64,000 bases of DNA. It comes from Pyrenula massariospora (Eukaryota > Ascomycota > Eurotiomycetes > Pyrenulales > Pyrenulaceae). Positions 46,199 to 55,999 of this stretch are shown here, piece after piece. Each line of letters opens with the position of its first letter. Position 1 is the first letter of the stretch. The stretch spans positions 2,399,230-2,463,229 of the forward strand of contig JAGFMI010000001.1 in NCBI GenBank assembly GCA_021030905.1. Direction: 5' to 3'. The translations under genes and the position numbers were made by a program. Below the pieces are notes generated by a model, which saw only the letters and a list, made by a program, of their open reading frames with translations, was not told the origin of the DNA and made no database searches.

Positions 46199-46296
46199 CA
46201 AGGCTCGGTGTCAGAAGTCGTGGCGCATCTGAAAGTTAGCGTTAGCGCCCGTCCGACACGTATTAGATGCGCCACGACTTCTGATACCGGGCCTTG
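46199..46296. repeat. 32-bp inverted repeat, long stem-loop
   Basis: Left arm 46199-46230 and right arm 46265-46296 are inverted copies matching at 30 of 32 positions around a 34-nt loop. The two mismatches (46205/46290 and 46210/46285) would both be G-U pairs in plus-strand RNA, so the transcript would fold into a fully paired 32-bp stem. Could be a small foldback element remnant or an RNA hairpin precursor. Confidence 0.85.
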
Positions 46297-46794
46297 ACAA
46301 GGATCAAATTTAGCTTCCTCATGACGTTACACACTTCACCCTTCGAAGACTCAGCTTTCAAGACCTTGCCAACAAATTATTCAGAGAAAGGCACGAGGTT
46401 GCAATGATGACTGAGAAGACCTCGGGTTCCACCAAAGGTGTCTTGGGGCAATCACCCGACATAGAAGAGGCTCGTGTCGTGGCCGACCCCAGGAGAATAG
46501 TCACTTTGCAAGCATGACCAGAATCAGAGAAAGCTCTCAAAGATAGATTGTCAGCTACATAGCTATCTTAGCTAAGTATTGCAGACTGGCAGGTTTCCTA
46601 ACCATATTTCCGCCTCCACGCAAATGTGCATGCATCTCGCCCTAGATATCATTAACTCGTGAAGAAAATATGTACACGTAAATGTCGTCGCTCCAAGCCT
46701 CCAAATGTCAAAGATTGCCCTGTGGGCAAGAAAGAAGCAAATGACCCGACCCCTCTATCACCGGTGAACTATGCAAGTGTGCTGGGCGACGCGT

Positions 46795-47982
46795 TTAGCA
46801 GCCAACGTAGATGGCATTCGAGTACAAAGCGTATGTATCAGCGTTCGCAACGGCTTCCGAAGCTGGAAGCGCCGTGCTAGCGGAGTAGCCATAGGCATAA
46901 TCCTGGGTGCCGGCAAGGGCGTGCGTGAACTCGTGGATGATGGTGGTGGTCAAGTCCTGGGCATGGCAGGTCCTGGTCAAGACTGGGAGGTCGTTGTAGG
47001 AGAGGGCGCACTAATCATTCATTTGTTAGAAAAGTGAGCTCTGAGTGAGATCAAAGTAGAACGTACAATGACAACAACGCTAGCGCTGGGAACAGTGTAG
47101 GCAAGGACGTTGCTTGAGCAATCTCTGTAGACGTCGTCTTCGCAGTACAAGGTCACCGAGCCAGAGTTGGTCGTGCTAGCCTGGGAGGAGACAGAGCGGA
47201 GCACTGAATTGACTCGGGTGCGAGTGGAGGATGAGGTGGTCCTAAAGTAGGTGTTGAAGGTCGTGGTAGATCCGCCAGTGGCAGCGGCTGCCGCAGCGTT
47301 GGCCAGCGAGACGGCGTCTGTCAATGCAGTGCGGGTGGTTGAGCCGAGAGTACCAGTGCAGCCAGTGCTGAGGACGACACGCTTGTCGAGAGTATCCACA
47401 GCTTCACGGCGCGATTCGTAGGCGCGCTTAGTGGAAACACCACTCAGAGAAAGATTGATGGTGTTGGAGCTGTACGGAGCGGCCCCGGAGAGCTCGGTGG
47501 AACCAGGAGAGGCAAACGGAATAGAGCCAACGGTGTTGACAGTGTATTCGCCATCAGAGACCTCGTGCAACGCCGCCACGTCAACCGTAGTCTCAAAGGA
47601 TTCACCGGGGGCAAGAGTTGTGAATGCATCCTCAGGGATATTACTAGTATAGTAGTTCTTGTAGATACCAGTAAATGCCACAGGAGTGCCTGGGTCCAAA
47701 AATTAGATGTGAAACAATAGTGAGCTTTAAAATTGTAGACATACTGTCTTTGTAAACAGTCACCTTCTGCACCTTAGATTCGTCCATGAAGGTGCCGTAG
47801 TTGAGCAGCGAGAGGGTGTCGGCACCAGCATTGGTCAACTTGGCATTAACTTCACTTCCACTCCCAGCTGTGAGCTCAACAGTAAGGCCATCGGCACGCT
47901 TCTGGAGATTGGCTACACTAGGAATGGAGTATGAGAGAGCTGGGACTGCGAGCGCAGCGAAAGCAATAAGACGGGAGAGCAT
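46795..47982 (-). CDS. deuterolysin (neutral protease 2, peptidase M35)
   Basis: Secreted zinc endopeptidase. Three exons, 47982-47745, 47689-47067 and 47010-46795, give 358 residues in frame. The signal peptide is MLSRLIAFAALAVPALS, followed by the propeptide with LLNYGTFMDESKVQKVTVY and a Kex-type KR site. Maturation is predicted after TLDKR, leaving about 180 residues starting VVLSTGCTG. The mature chain has the zinc motif HEFTHAL directly followed by GTQDYAYGY, the complete aspzincin signature. The end, NADTYALYSNAIYVGC, is the standard family terminus. Six cysteines in the mature part fit three disulfides. All catalytic residues are present, so it should be active. Confidence 0.97.
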
Positions 47983-50414
47983 CTTGAAAGTAAATAGATG
48001 AATGACTACACTGCTGTGGTAAAATTAATGTGATGGTGAAAGTGGAAAGAGGATCGCTGCTGGATAAAGGGAACAATTGGGATATGAGGGTCTTCTTGTA
48101 TTCTTCCGCTCGACGTCAATCCTACCGATGCCGATTCACCAGGCACATTCACCTACCATGCACATTCGGTGTCCCCACTTTGGCGCATATCTGCGCTATA
48201 GCGTAGGCCAAGGACAGAGCACAGCGGAGAGCATTCTGGAAGAAGAAGGTACCACTCGACGAAGAGGGTGTGAAGTCAGGACCCATCCATGCCAATAGTT
48301 ATCACGCACACAGTCGGCGTGTCTTGGCAGGCCAGGAAACAATGTTTCGTTCTGTTTCTCAATAAGCGAGCGAAAGAATGTCCGTGATAGTCATCAAAGA
48401 GACATTAGCCAGGCTCGAGGGTGGTCAGGCTAGCAATATGCAATAGGAAGTTAGCAAGAGGTGGAGTATGGGGTACCTCGATTCGGATGGGGGCCGGAGT
48501 ATGCAGTAGATGAGGAATCCTCCAATGGCGGGCGAGTGGCCGTTTCAAACGGACGGCTTCTGTATGCTAAGCTTCATGCTGATCTTCGTGGCGCCGGCGA
48601 ATCAAACGGCCTGACGTCTGAATGGCGCCTCAAGCGAGAATGCCGGGCAGGGCTATGAGGGTATCCGGTATGTCCAGGATAGGCTACAGGGAAGCCCTTC
48701 CGCCAGCGATTACTATTATCAAGCGGCATCAACCGAAACCTGACAAAAGTAATCCATGTGAGCAGGTACAATAATGCACAGCCCAAGGCGCACATGTCCG
48801 ACGTGAAAGATGCAGCCTTGCTGGACACCGCCCCATACATGAATCCTACGTCAGGATCAAAGCTGTGTGTTTGAGAGAGACGGAAAGGAAATGACACAGG
48901 ACTAATCGGGGCCAAAGGAAGAGAGGAGGCTCGACAGAGCTAATGAGATCTCTCATCAATGTGATCCAGACCTAGCCGTACAGGGCAACTCCTTGGACAA
49001 GATTTGAGTGGAGGAGTTTTATCGTTTATTGCAGTTTGAATTTTCAGGGTGCTGTTGGTGATCGGCCACGAGAAAAGAGGAGGATGCAAATGAGATGCGG
49101 AGCCATCGCTGCTCGAGGGAGGCTGCCCTGAAGTCGGCTGTGCCCTGATTGAGTCGATATGAAGGATACTCGCCACTCACGCGTTGGGCGGTGGTTGGTG
49201 GAGAGATCCTGGGCGACGTTTCATCTGAAGCCTTCGTGGGGTTCATTCGTTAATTCTCCTCGCCGCCCCGCACTTGGCCTTTCCTGACAGGGCTCACGCT
49301 CCATTATCGTCTTATCAGCGACCCCGGCCACTGCCAAGACTTGCGCCAGCGGTCGCCAAGACCAGCCGAAGAAGAAAAGCAACGCCGGTAATTCCCTCTA
49401 TTATGCACATACCGCATAGCCGACCCTCACCCGCCCATTATCCAGAGTACCGAATGGAGGGCGCCGAGGAGCAATGACGGCAGCGGCGCAGTCAAGCTCA
49501 TCGGACCTTTTCGACCTTCTCAGTCTCGGAAGGACCGAGAGAATGGCCCTGCAGAGCCTGGGACCCTCCAGTGGGACCCTGTGACGCGCATGAATCAAGG
49601 TCCCCATGTTCTCGCGGAGATTTTTCAATTCTGCTCTGTCTCGCCCGAAGATCAGTAATAACGTCGCCAAGACTCGCTGTTTCTTCTTCCATGTGAGCGG
49701 TTGCTCTTTCCTGTCAGCCGCCTAATCTGGGACTGGGACGTGAGGAAAGGACGTTCCACGGATGCAACGGCGGAAGGCTCGGCCAGATGCGCTGTCTCGG
49801 TGCCTGTCAAGCTGCACATCCTGACCAACCACCGACTCTGGCAAAAGGATCAGAGGCTGTGCTCCTCGTCGTGACCTTCAACCTCGGCCGTAACCCCAAA
49901 ACGGTAGCTGGGTAGGTGATCAAGATAGCGCACCCAGCAGCACCCCACGTACGCCAGCCAAGCCACTGTCGGGCGCCTGATCTCCCAAGCAGATGCATGT
50001 ACGCCTTGAATGAAGCTTGGGCATGCTTGACTTGACCCCAAGCTCAACGCCAACTCAACGCAGGTCGGAGGAGCCTGCATTAGCGGCCAACGGCTATCAA
50101 ATTGATGCTATCGGTGCCACTCAATTCAGCCTGCCCACGCTGCCCACGGTGGCCTGGGTAGCTTCAACTTAAAGCCTTGTTGTCATATCATCACATCCAC
50201 ATCATCAGAACAAAGGAACTATTTCCCGGACTGGCCCTGTCTGCAGCCTTGCATGTTCCTGTTCCGTGTGTTACTCAAACTGGTCTTGTCTATCTCGATC
50301 GAGGCGCTCGACCCACTGAGCACTTGCCAGATCGGCTGTCGGCTGCATCTTCAAGGCGCCCAACCGAATCCGCTTTCTTTATCTTGCATTGCAACTATCC
50401 CACATTCGACCACC
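47983..50414. other. 2.4 kb divergent intergenic region
   Basis: Between deuterolysin and the propeptide-like gene. Several short frames on both strands, none family-like. Confidence 0.4.
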
Positions 50415-50885
50415 ATGGACCTTCAGTCTTTGCTGCAGGTCACCATCTCCCCCGTCAATTCGACCCTGCAGCCGAAGGATCTTCTAGAACTCCGAGTCAC
50501 CGTTCGCAGCACGGCTACCCACGGCATCACACTCCTCAAATGGAACAGCCCCCTCGACGAACGCGCCGGGAAGCTTGGCATCTTCTCCGCTCGCGACACC
50601 AGCGATGGTACGCTCCTGGAAGGTGATAAGATCATGGCTTCCAGAAAACTCCCCCCTACGGCGGATGACCTTGTCTACATCGAGCCGGGCACCGAAGTGC
50701 AAAATCAGGTGAAATTACTACCACTCGCTTTTCAGGATGGAAAGAGATACGAGGTGCAGGGGAAATGGCACTGGTTGTCTGCATGGCACGGCGACGTGGA
50801 TACCAGCTTGAAACTGATAGAGAAGCCAGAGGTGACGAGGGGTGAGGAATGCGAGACTAACATTGCCACGATCGAGATACCGTGA
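50415..50885 (+). CDS. free-standing deuterolysin-propeptide-like protein
   Basis: No enzyme domain. The frame is open from 50253, but the ATG at 50415 (MDLQSLLQVTISPVNS) is preferred, because upstream residues are not family-like; it gives 156 residues. The body aligns by eye with the M35 propeptide: THGITLLKWNSPLDERAGK against DTLSLLNYGTFMDESKVQK in the deuterolysin of this window, then a strand, a loop, and YIEPGTEVQNQVKLLPLAF against LAPGESFETTVDVAAL, then GKRYEVQGKW against DGEYTVNTVG. There is no signal peptide with this start and no HExxH. It is divergently placed 2.4 kb from the deuterolysin. Function is unknown; an inhibitor or chaperone role for an M35 enzyme is only a hypothesis. 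Confidence 0.6.
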   Translation: MDLQSLLQVTISPVNSTLQPKDLLELRVTVRSTATHGITLLKWNSPLDERAGKLGIFSARDTSDGTLLEGDKIMASRKLPPTADDLVYIEPGTEVQNQVKLLPLAFQDGKRYEVQGKWHWLSAWHGDVDTSLKLIEKPEVTRGEECETNIATIEIP

Positions 50886-51385
50886 GCAATTTGGTTTTTG
50901 GCTCTAGATCTGCTCTATCATGGCGATCCAGAGACGACGCTGAGATCAGTGGTCAATTAGTCATACTGTTGAGGTTGCCAGCACAGGTATACTAGTGCCA
51001 TAATTTTCGCCTTTAACCTAAGAAAGAGCGTGTGGAATGCTTCTTGCTTCAAATGGACTTATGGAAACCATCTTCAACGAGGCCATTGGCATTTTCCCCT
51101 TCGAAATCCTTCCATTTCTACAGTGCGCGTTACCTACACAAACGCTTCGTCTGTATACGAGCGCAACTTCTCTTGGTGCCTCGCTAAACAAACGAATCGG
51201 CATAGAACTTTACTCTATACCCGTAATGTAGCAACGTCGCATGTTCCTAGAATTCTCTTTAGTCCCGTTTCTTCGTCTGGACCCACGCCAAAAATCCCTC
51301 ATTGTCTCCATTTCTATCTCGTATAAAAGAGAAGCCGCATGCGCCATGAGATAAACATCCTTCCCGATCCAGTAACGCTCCAGAG
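50886..51385. other. convergent intergenic region, no gene seen
   Basis: 500 bp of 3' flank. No family-like frame. Confidence 0.4.
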
Positions 51386-52161
51386 CTACCCGACAACTGC
51401 ATCGACCTCAACCTCGACCAGCATATCCGGATCCACAAAGCCGCCGGGCACGACCAACATTGTCGCCGCAACTTCCAAGTCGCCGAATATTGCTTTCAGC
51501 GCTCGGCCGACTTCGGCGGTGTGTTCTTGGCCCTAGAGTAGAAGTCAGCGTGACGAGCTAGGTAGGTAGGTAGGCTAAAGATGATGTAGCTATGACTGCA
51601 TTGAGAGCTTCTCGTGCTCGGGATGAAAAGCTGGCTGCTCTGTCTCGGAGCTCGGCGGCAGGAGACCGCGACCCATGTTAAATTTGGATAGTGATGTCTT
51701 CTAACTAGGAAACTTCCCCCATTGTCCCATTTCCTCTTCCCCATCATTCATCTCCTAACCCCCCCGCCCCCCCCAAAAACCACCAAACCCACAAAAAGAA
51801 AAGCCCCTGACCATCAAAAAGCACTCACCGCAACGTACATCCTCACCCGACACACATCCCCCTCCTCCCCGCCCAGACTCTGCACCGCCCGCACACACTC
51901 CTGCATCGCGGCCAGCGCCTGCCCCCGCGCGTTCCCCTTCATCCGCACCTGCCGCGTGCTCTCGATCAGGGACGTCGTGCCGGAGACGTAGATGAATGGG
52001 CCTTTTCGGACGGCGCGGTAGTAGCCGAATTGCTTTTCGTAGGGGTTGGAGGTGCGGTGGGTGGCTTTGAGGTTTTGGGAGAGCTTGGTGAGGGTTTCGG
52101 TTGTGGGGGCCGCGGGGGGTTTGGCGGGTGTTGGTGTTTTGAGGGTGGGTTTAGGGGGCAT
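51386..52161 (-). CDS. RidA/YjgF-family protein
   Basis: Probable enamine/imine deaminase of the RidA family, or a close non-enzymatic relative. Two exons, 52161-51829 and 51532-51386, give 159 residues, with a 296-nt intron that contains a TAGG tract and a long C-run. Residues about 30-45 are SNPYEKQFGYYRAVRKG, followed by FIYVSGTTSLIE, GQALAAMQECVRAVQSLGG, VCRVRMYVA and, after splicing, GQEHTAEVGRALKAIFG, then ATMLVVPGGFVDPDMLVEVEVDAV. The strand order fits the chorismate-mutase-like fold. The family's usual catalytic Arg is matched by a different residue (PGGFVDPDMLVEVEVDA), so activity is uncertain. The frame is open to an upstream ATG at 52302, which would add a basic, mitochondrial-type leader. 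Confidence 0.85.
51559..51574. repeat. TAGG tetranucleotide tract in RidA intron
   Basis: Four perfect TAGG units inside the RidA intron. Confidence 0.75.
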
Positions 52162-53120
52162 GTTTAAGAGTGAGGAGGCGTAGAACGAGAAATGGGAAGT
52201 AAAAGAAAGAAATGGATGTTTTTGAAGTGTGGTAGTAAATGTGAACTTTGATCGAACAAGATTGAAAGTGTGAATTTTTCTTGACACATATGAGCGGGCC
52301 AAATCTCTAACCTAGGAAGTCAATCTGCCTTGTTTCACGGATGCGCCATAAACGTCATCTTTTCGTAGCACAGATCCAACGGACTCCCTCACGAGCCTAT
52401 TCCTATCATGAGCTTTCACATCGGCTTGCGTCGAGCTTAATATCAATGTTTGCATCTGTTCTGTAGTGCGGGTTACTCTGCGGATATTAAGTAGGTCGAT
52501 GGGTCTACGCGGCGCAGATCTCGACCCTCCCCGTGAAAAGGGAGAAGATCTACAAACCAGCCACTCGAGCCTCAGCAAGGTTTCTATGAAGCGCCTGGCG
52601 GATGCGTTTACGATTCGCAGTGTCGATCTCACTCAGCTCGTTTGCTCAATGGCAAATCCTACTGTACCCTACTTCATTCATGGGTTCTGCAGGAATGTTT
52701 GAAGGACCTATGAGCTGCTACATCCTCGAATTCGCTGTAGATCGTCTATTTTAGGTGCTTACTCTGATATTGCTAGACGCAGAAAGAACATTGTATTCTA
52801 TCTTACTAAAGGTGATGTTATTCATTTGTTTTTTGCCTCGTGGTAGACGCGTAAAATATGATCCAGTAGCATCGACATTCGCTGCATCGGCGTGAGGCTG
52901 CTGCATTCAGTTGACGAATGTAGGCGGACAGGCATTATTATTTTGATGATCATCTCCTAGTGCCTATCTCGATTTTAATACTTTCTTAATTTACCATATC
53001 CGTATCCCATGTCTCCCACATAAAGCTTCATGTTAAGACCCGAAATCAAGCGTTGATAGAAAATATTGTAGCCCACATTCAATCTCCTGTCGGTGAACTG
53101 GTACCCGCAAGTCTCCAATC
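52162..53120. other. intergenic, RidA promoter side
   Basis: About 960 bp. A 106-codon minus-strand frame (52312-52632) is rich in Arg and Ser with no family, and is not called. Confidence 0.4.
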
Positions 53121-55481
53121 TCATTCATCAGCAAACATCCAGAGCCCTCCGCCCCTCTTCGCATCCCTCCACCTTTCCTCCACCATCTCCCTCACCCTCT
53201 TCCTCCCCTCCTCCCGATCCCTTTCCACCTCCTGCGTCCCCACCATCTCCACCTCCCAAAACCCCGGCGGACTCTTCCTCCTCTCATGCCTCTGCCGATG
53301 CATCTTCCCATACCGATCCGCCAACACCTTCACCTTTGCCTCCGTCAGCACCCTCTCCCTTTCCCTCTGACTCAAATGCGGCGCCGCAGAATCATCGCCG
53401 AGGTAGTCTGCGATCAGCTTTGTATCCGCATCCTCACCCTCGTCCCCAGGGCTAGATGCGAAAAGCGACGTCGGCGGGAGGAGCGTGGCGGAAGGCAGCT
53501 CGGCGGCGAGCTGGCGGAACTGTGCGCCGCAGCAATCGGGGTCGGTGCAGCCGGGGAGGCATTTGCGTTGAGCACGCGGGCGGACGACGTCCGTGTAGGC
53601 GTAGTCGTAGCCAGAGTTGGAGGCGGGGTTGATCTTGAAGTCGGAGAGGTTGAGTTTGTTGAGGGGGCGGGAGCGGAGAGGTTCGGCGGAAGGAGAAGGC
53701 GGGGAGGGACAGGATGAGGGGCTTGCAACGCGGTCAGGAGTCTGGGATCGGTGACGAGGATGGTGGAGTGGAGGAGGATTTGGTAGCTTCGCTGGTGGTT
53801 TCTTGAGAGATGGTTTGGTGATTTTGGCAGAATGCTTGCTTGTACTAAGTGTAATTGGAGTAGAGCACGGGGGATTCGCAATGGGTGTGAGCGGCTCGGC
53901 CTTGTGCGAGGAGGCTCGTAATGTGTTTTTCTTGTCGGTTTTCTCCGTACTTGCCGTATTTGTTGCGGAGTTTTCGCGTGACAATGATCGTGGCTGCAGG
54001 ACAGGCTTAACTCGATGGTGACCGTTCATGAGCTCGTCAAGTCGCGAAATAGCCTCTGCGTTTCGGTCGAGTATGCCGTTTCTTTTGGAACTTAGCTTTG
54101 GCTTTTTGGCATTTGCCGAGATCTTGTCCACACTTTCGCCATCTTCACTGATGATCGGGATGGCTTTGACAGGGTTTCTATCCAAGATTTTTCTTTTACT
54201 TGGAAGAGGGCTGCTAACGACATCCTTCTCTCTTAAGAGGTCTCTCGTGGGACTTAAATCTCGCCTCGGATGGGGATTTCTTGCGTCATCTTTGCTGGTA
54301 TTGGCAAAGTCATGGAAAGAGCTTGAACCTGTTGGATCGCTTGAGACCCCAGGGGCCACGCATACGTTCCAACTCTGCGTAGGAAACGCTTGCCGACCCG
54401 CTGGGTGATGAACCTGAGGAGTGTGCACTTGCATTGCCGATTTCCCGCCTATGTCAACGGACAGATTGACTGTATCCGTGAAAGAAACATCATGAGCCCT
54501 ACTGGGCACCTCTAGGGATAGTGAAGGAGAGTCATCACTATCGATTTTAATAGGCATTTTTGCAGATTTGCCCTGTATGGATCCCTTCAGTGGTTTCGTA
54601 AGCTTGCTTACCGTTTTCGGGCTGTCGTATAGTGTTGTGAGCCCAAAAGATGTCGCTTGGTCTTTCGTTTCGCCAAATCGGATGCGGTCGTCCACATTTC
54701 TTGATGTCGAGAGCGTATTGGTTGGTATGGCCTCAGTCGAAGAGAGAGATTGTGGGTTGTCCGGCAAACTCTTACGGCTTTCATAAATAGCACCTTGCAA
54801 GCCCCTTGGTTCTTTGCGTATTCGCAATGTATTTGCAGGATTGGGTGGCAGGGCAGGAGACGAGACTCTGACTGGCTCGTTCCCTCTTGTAACCCCGACG
54901 TGATCATGGCTGTCCTTTTCTGGCTTTGGGCGATTGACATTGGGAGAGGACCTGCTCTGATCCCTTGCCCGAGCTGCACTAAGACTTCTAGTAATTGACT
55001 CGTGTTGCCCCGAGTTTTGTGGTTCTTTAGAGCCATACACTATCCCAAAATCTGACGAAAGGTGCCAATCCTGCCACTCTCGCAACTTTTTATGCGCCTT
55101 TTTGAGAGCATTTTCTAGGTTTTTAGCGTTGGCTTCTTGGACATGGGCTTCCTCTAAAAGCTTGTCATATTTCCCTTGAAGAAGTCGTAGACGCTCACAG
55201 CATGAAGCGTGCTCTAATTGTTGAGGTTTATTGTCACCAGAAGTTCCATTACTCTCGTTAGGAGCAGCGGTCTGAGACGGGTTTGAATTCTTAGCCGTTG
55301 CTTGGACTTTGAATTGTTCAAGTTGTTCTTTCAGTTGATCATTTCTTTTTTCCAGATCCTCTCTATCTTCCAATCGCTTCTGAAGCTCTGCAATCTCATG
55401 ATCGCGAGCTTGCACTATCCTATCAAAATGAAGGAAGACTTGATCAACAGCTGTTTCAAGTTGCTTTTTTTGCTCCGCCAT
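53121..55481 (-). CDS. DNA-end-resection factor Sae2/Ctp1/CtIP
   Basis: Cofactor of the Mre11-Rad50-Nbs1 nuclease that starts resection of double-strand breaks in S/G2 and meiosis. Single exon, 786 residues. The N-terminus is a coiled coil (LETAVDQVFLHFDRIVQARDHE, AELQKRLEDREDLEKRN), the tetramerisation region. A long disordered, Ser/Pro-rich centre carries many SP/TP sites (for example RDLSPTRD). The C-terminal domain is the diagnostic one: CLPGCTDPDCCGAQF, then the acidic DEGEDADTKLIADYLG, AKVKVLADRYGKMHRQRHERRKSPPGFWE, with the PPGFW block shared by Ctp1 and CtIP. The gene is divergent from an F-box/WD40 gene. Confidence 0.93.
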   Translation of the reverse strand: MAEQKKQLETAVDQVFLHFDRIVQARDHEIAELQKRLEDREDLEKRNDQLKEQLEQFKVQATAKNSNPSQTAAPNESNGTSGDNKPQQLEHASCCERLRLLQGKYDKLLEEAHVQEANAKNLENALKKAHKKLREWQDWHLSSDFGIVYGSKEPQNSGQHESITRSLSAARARDQSRSSPNVNRPKPEKDSHDHVGVTRGNEPVRVSSPALPPNPANTLRIRKEPRGLQGAIYESRKSLPDNPQSLSSTEAIPTNTLSTSRNVDDRIRFGETKDQATSFGLTTLYDSPKTVSKLTKPLKGSIQGKSAKMPIKIDSDDSPSLSLEVPSRAHDVSFTDTVNLSVDIGGKSAMQVHTPQVHHPAGRQAFPTQSWNVCVAPGVSSDPTGSSSFHDFANTSKDDARNPHPRRDLSPTRDLLREKDVVSSPLPSKRKILDRNPVKAIPIISEDGESVDKISANAKKPKLSSKRNGILDRNAEAISRLDELMNGHHRVKPVLQPRSLSRENSATNTASTEKTDKKNTLRASSHKAEPLTPIANPPCSTPITLSTSKHSAKITKPSLKKPPAKLPNPPPLHHPRHRSQTPDRVASPSSCPSPPSPSAEPLRSRPLNKLNLSDFKINPASNSGYDYAYTDVVRPRAQRKCLPGCTDPDCCGAQFRQLAAELPSATLLPPTSLFASSPGDEGEDADTKLIADYLGDDSAAPHLSQRERERVLTEAKVKVLADRYGKMHRQRHERRKSPPGFWEVEMVGTQEVERDREEGRKRVREMVEERWRDAKRGGGLWMFADE

Positions 55482-55999
55482 GGACTGTAACCTCGGAATT
55501 TCACCTCTCTTAGGTCATCTCCTCTGACTCTCGGTACCGAGAGAGTCAACAGCCGACGTGGGAATAGCTGCCAGCTGCACACGGACTGACAATGACAAGG
55601 TCAAGGCTGCTGTTCTGCAAGCGACGCGTGACGGCGAGCTAACGCGTTCAGCGATGATTGAATTTCCGCTTTTAGTTTAGGCACTTTCAGCCTTGCTGAT
55701 AAGATTAATCACGGAACCTTGTGGCCTCGGACCTAGAGGCGACAAAGCCACCGACTCTGACAGGGCCAAGACGTTGGATAGACTTTCTTTTATACATTTA
55801 CAGATCCATTTCAAAATTTTGTGCAGTCTAGTAATCGCTGGAGAATTTGACCGTCTTTGCATAGATGCGCCGGACTAGACGATGACAACTAAGACCATCT
55901 CGAGATCTCCGACCTGGGCCACCATATTAATTAAAGAAGGCGAAAGGCGCTTCCGACAAATGTCATGAGTCTTTAAAAACGTTGTATATTTCTTATAAA
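55482..55999. promoter_or_regulatory. divergent Sae2/CtIP promoter with paired MluI boxes
   Basis: 518-bp gap between Sae2/CtIP and the F-box/WD40 gene. ACGCGT occurs at 55624-55629 and at 55642-55647, 18 bases apart. This is the same motif pair as in the CENP-C/RNase H2A gap. MBF-type control of an S-phase repair gene is plausible. Confidence 0.45.

Larger units (their letters stand above)
44237..46794. other. 2.6 kb gene-poor region with simple repeats and a hairpin
   Basis: No convincing gene. Contains a TAGG tract (44564-44575), a GTGCA tandem tract (44675-44694) and the long hairpin at 46199-46296. Confidence 0.5.

Noticed and set aside
52312-52632. 106-codon minus-strand frame resembling a small mitochondrial protein
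   Set aside because: Arg-rich but without an LYR motif or any clear family block.
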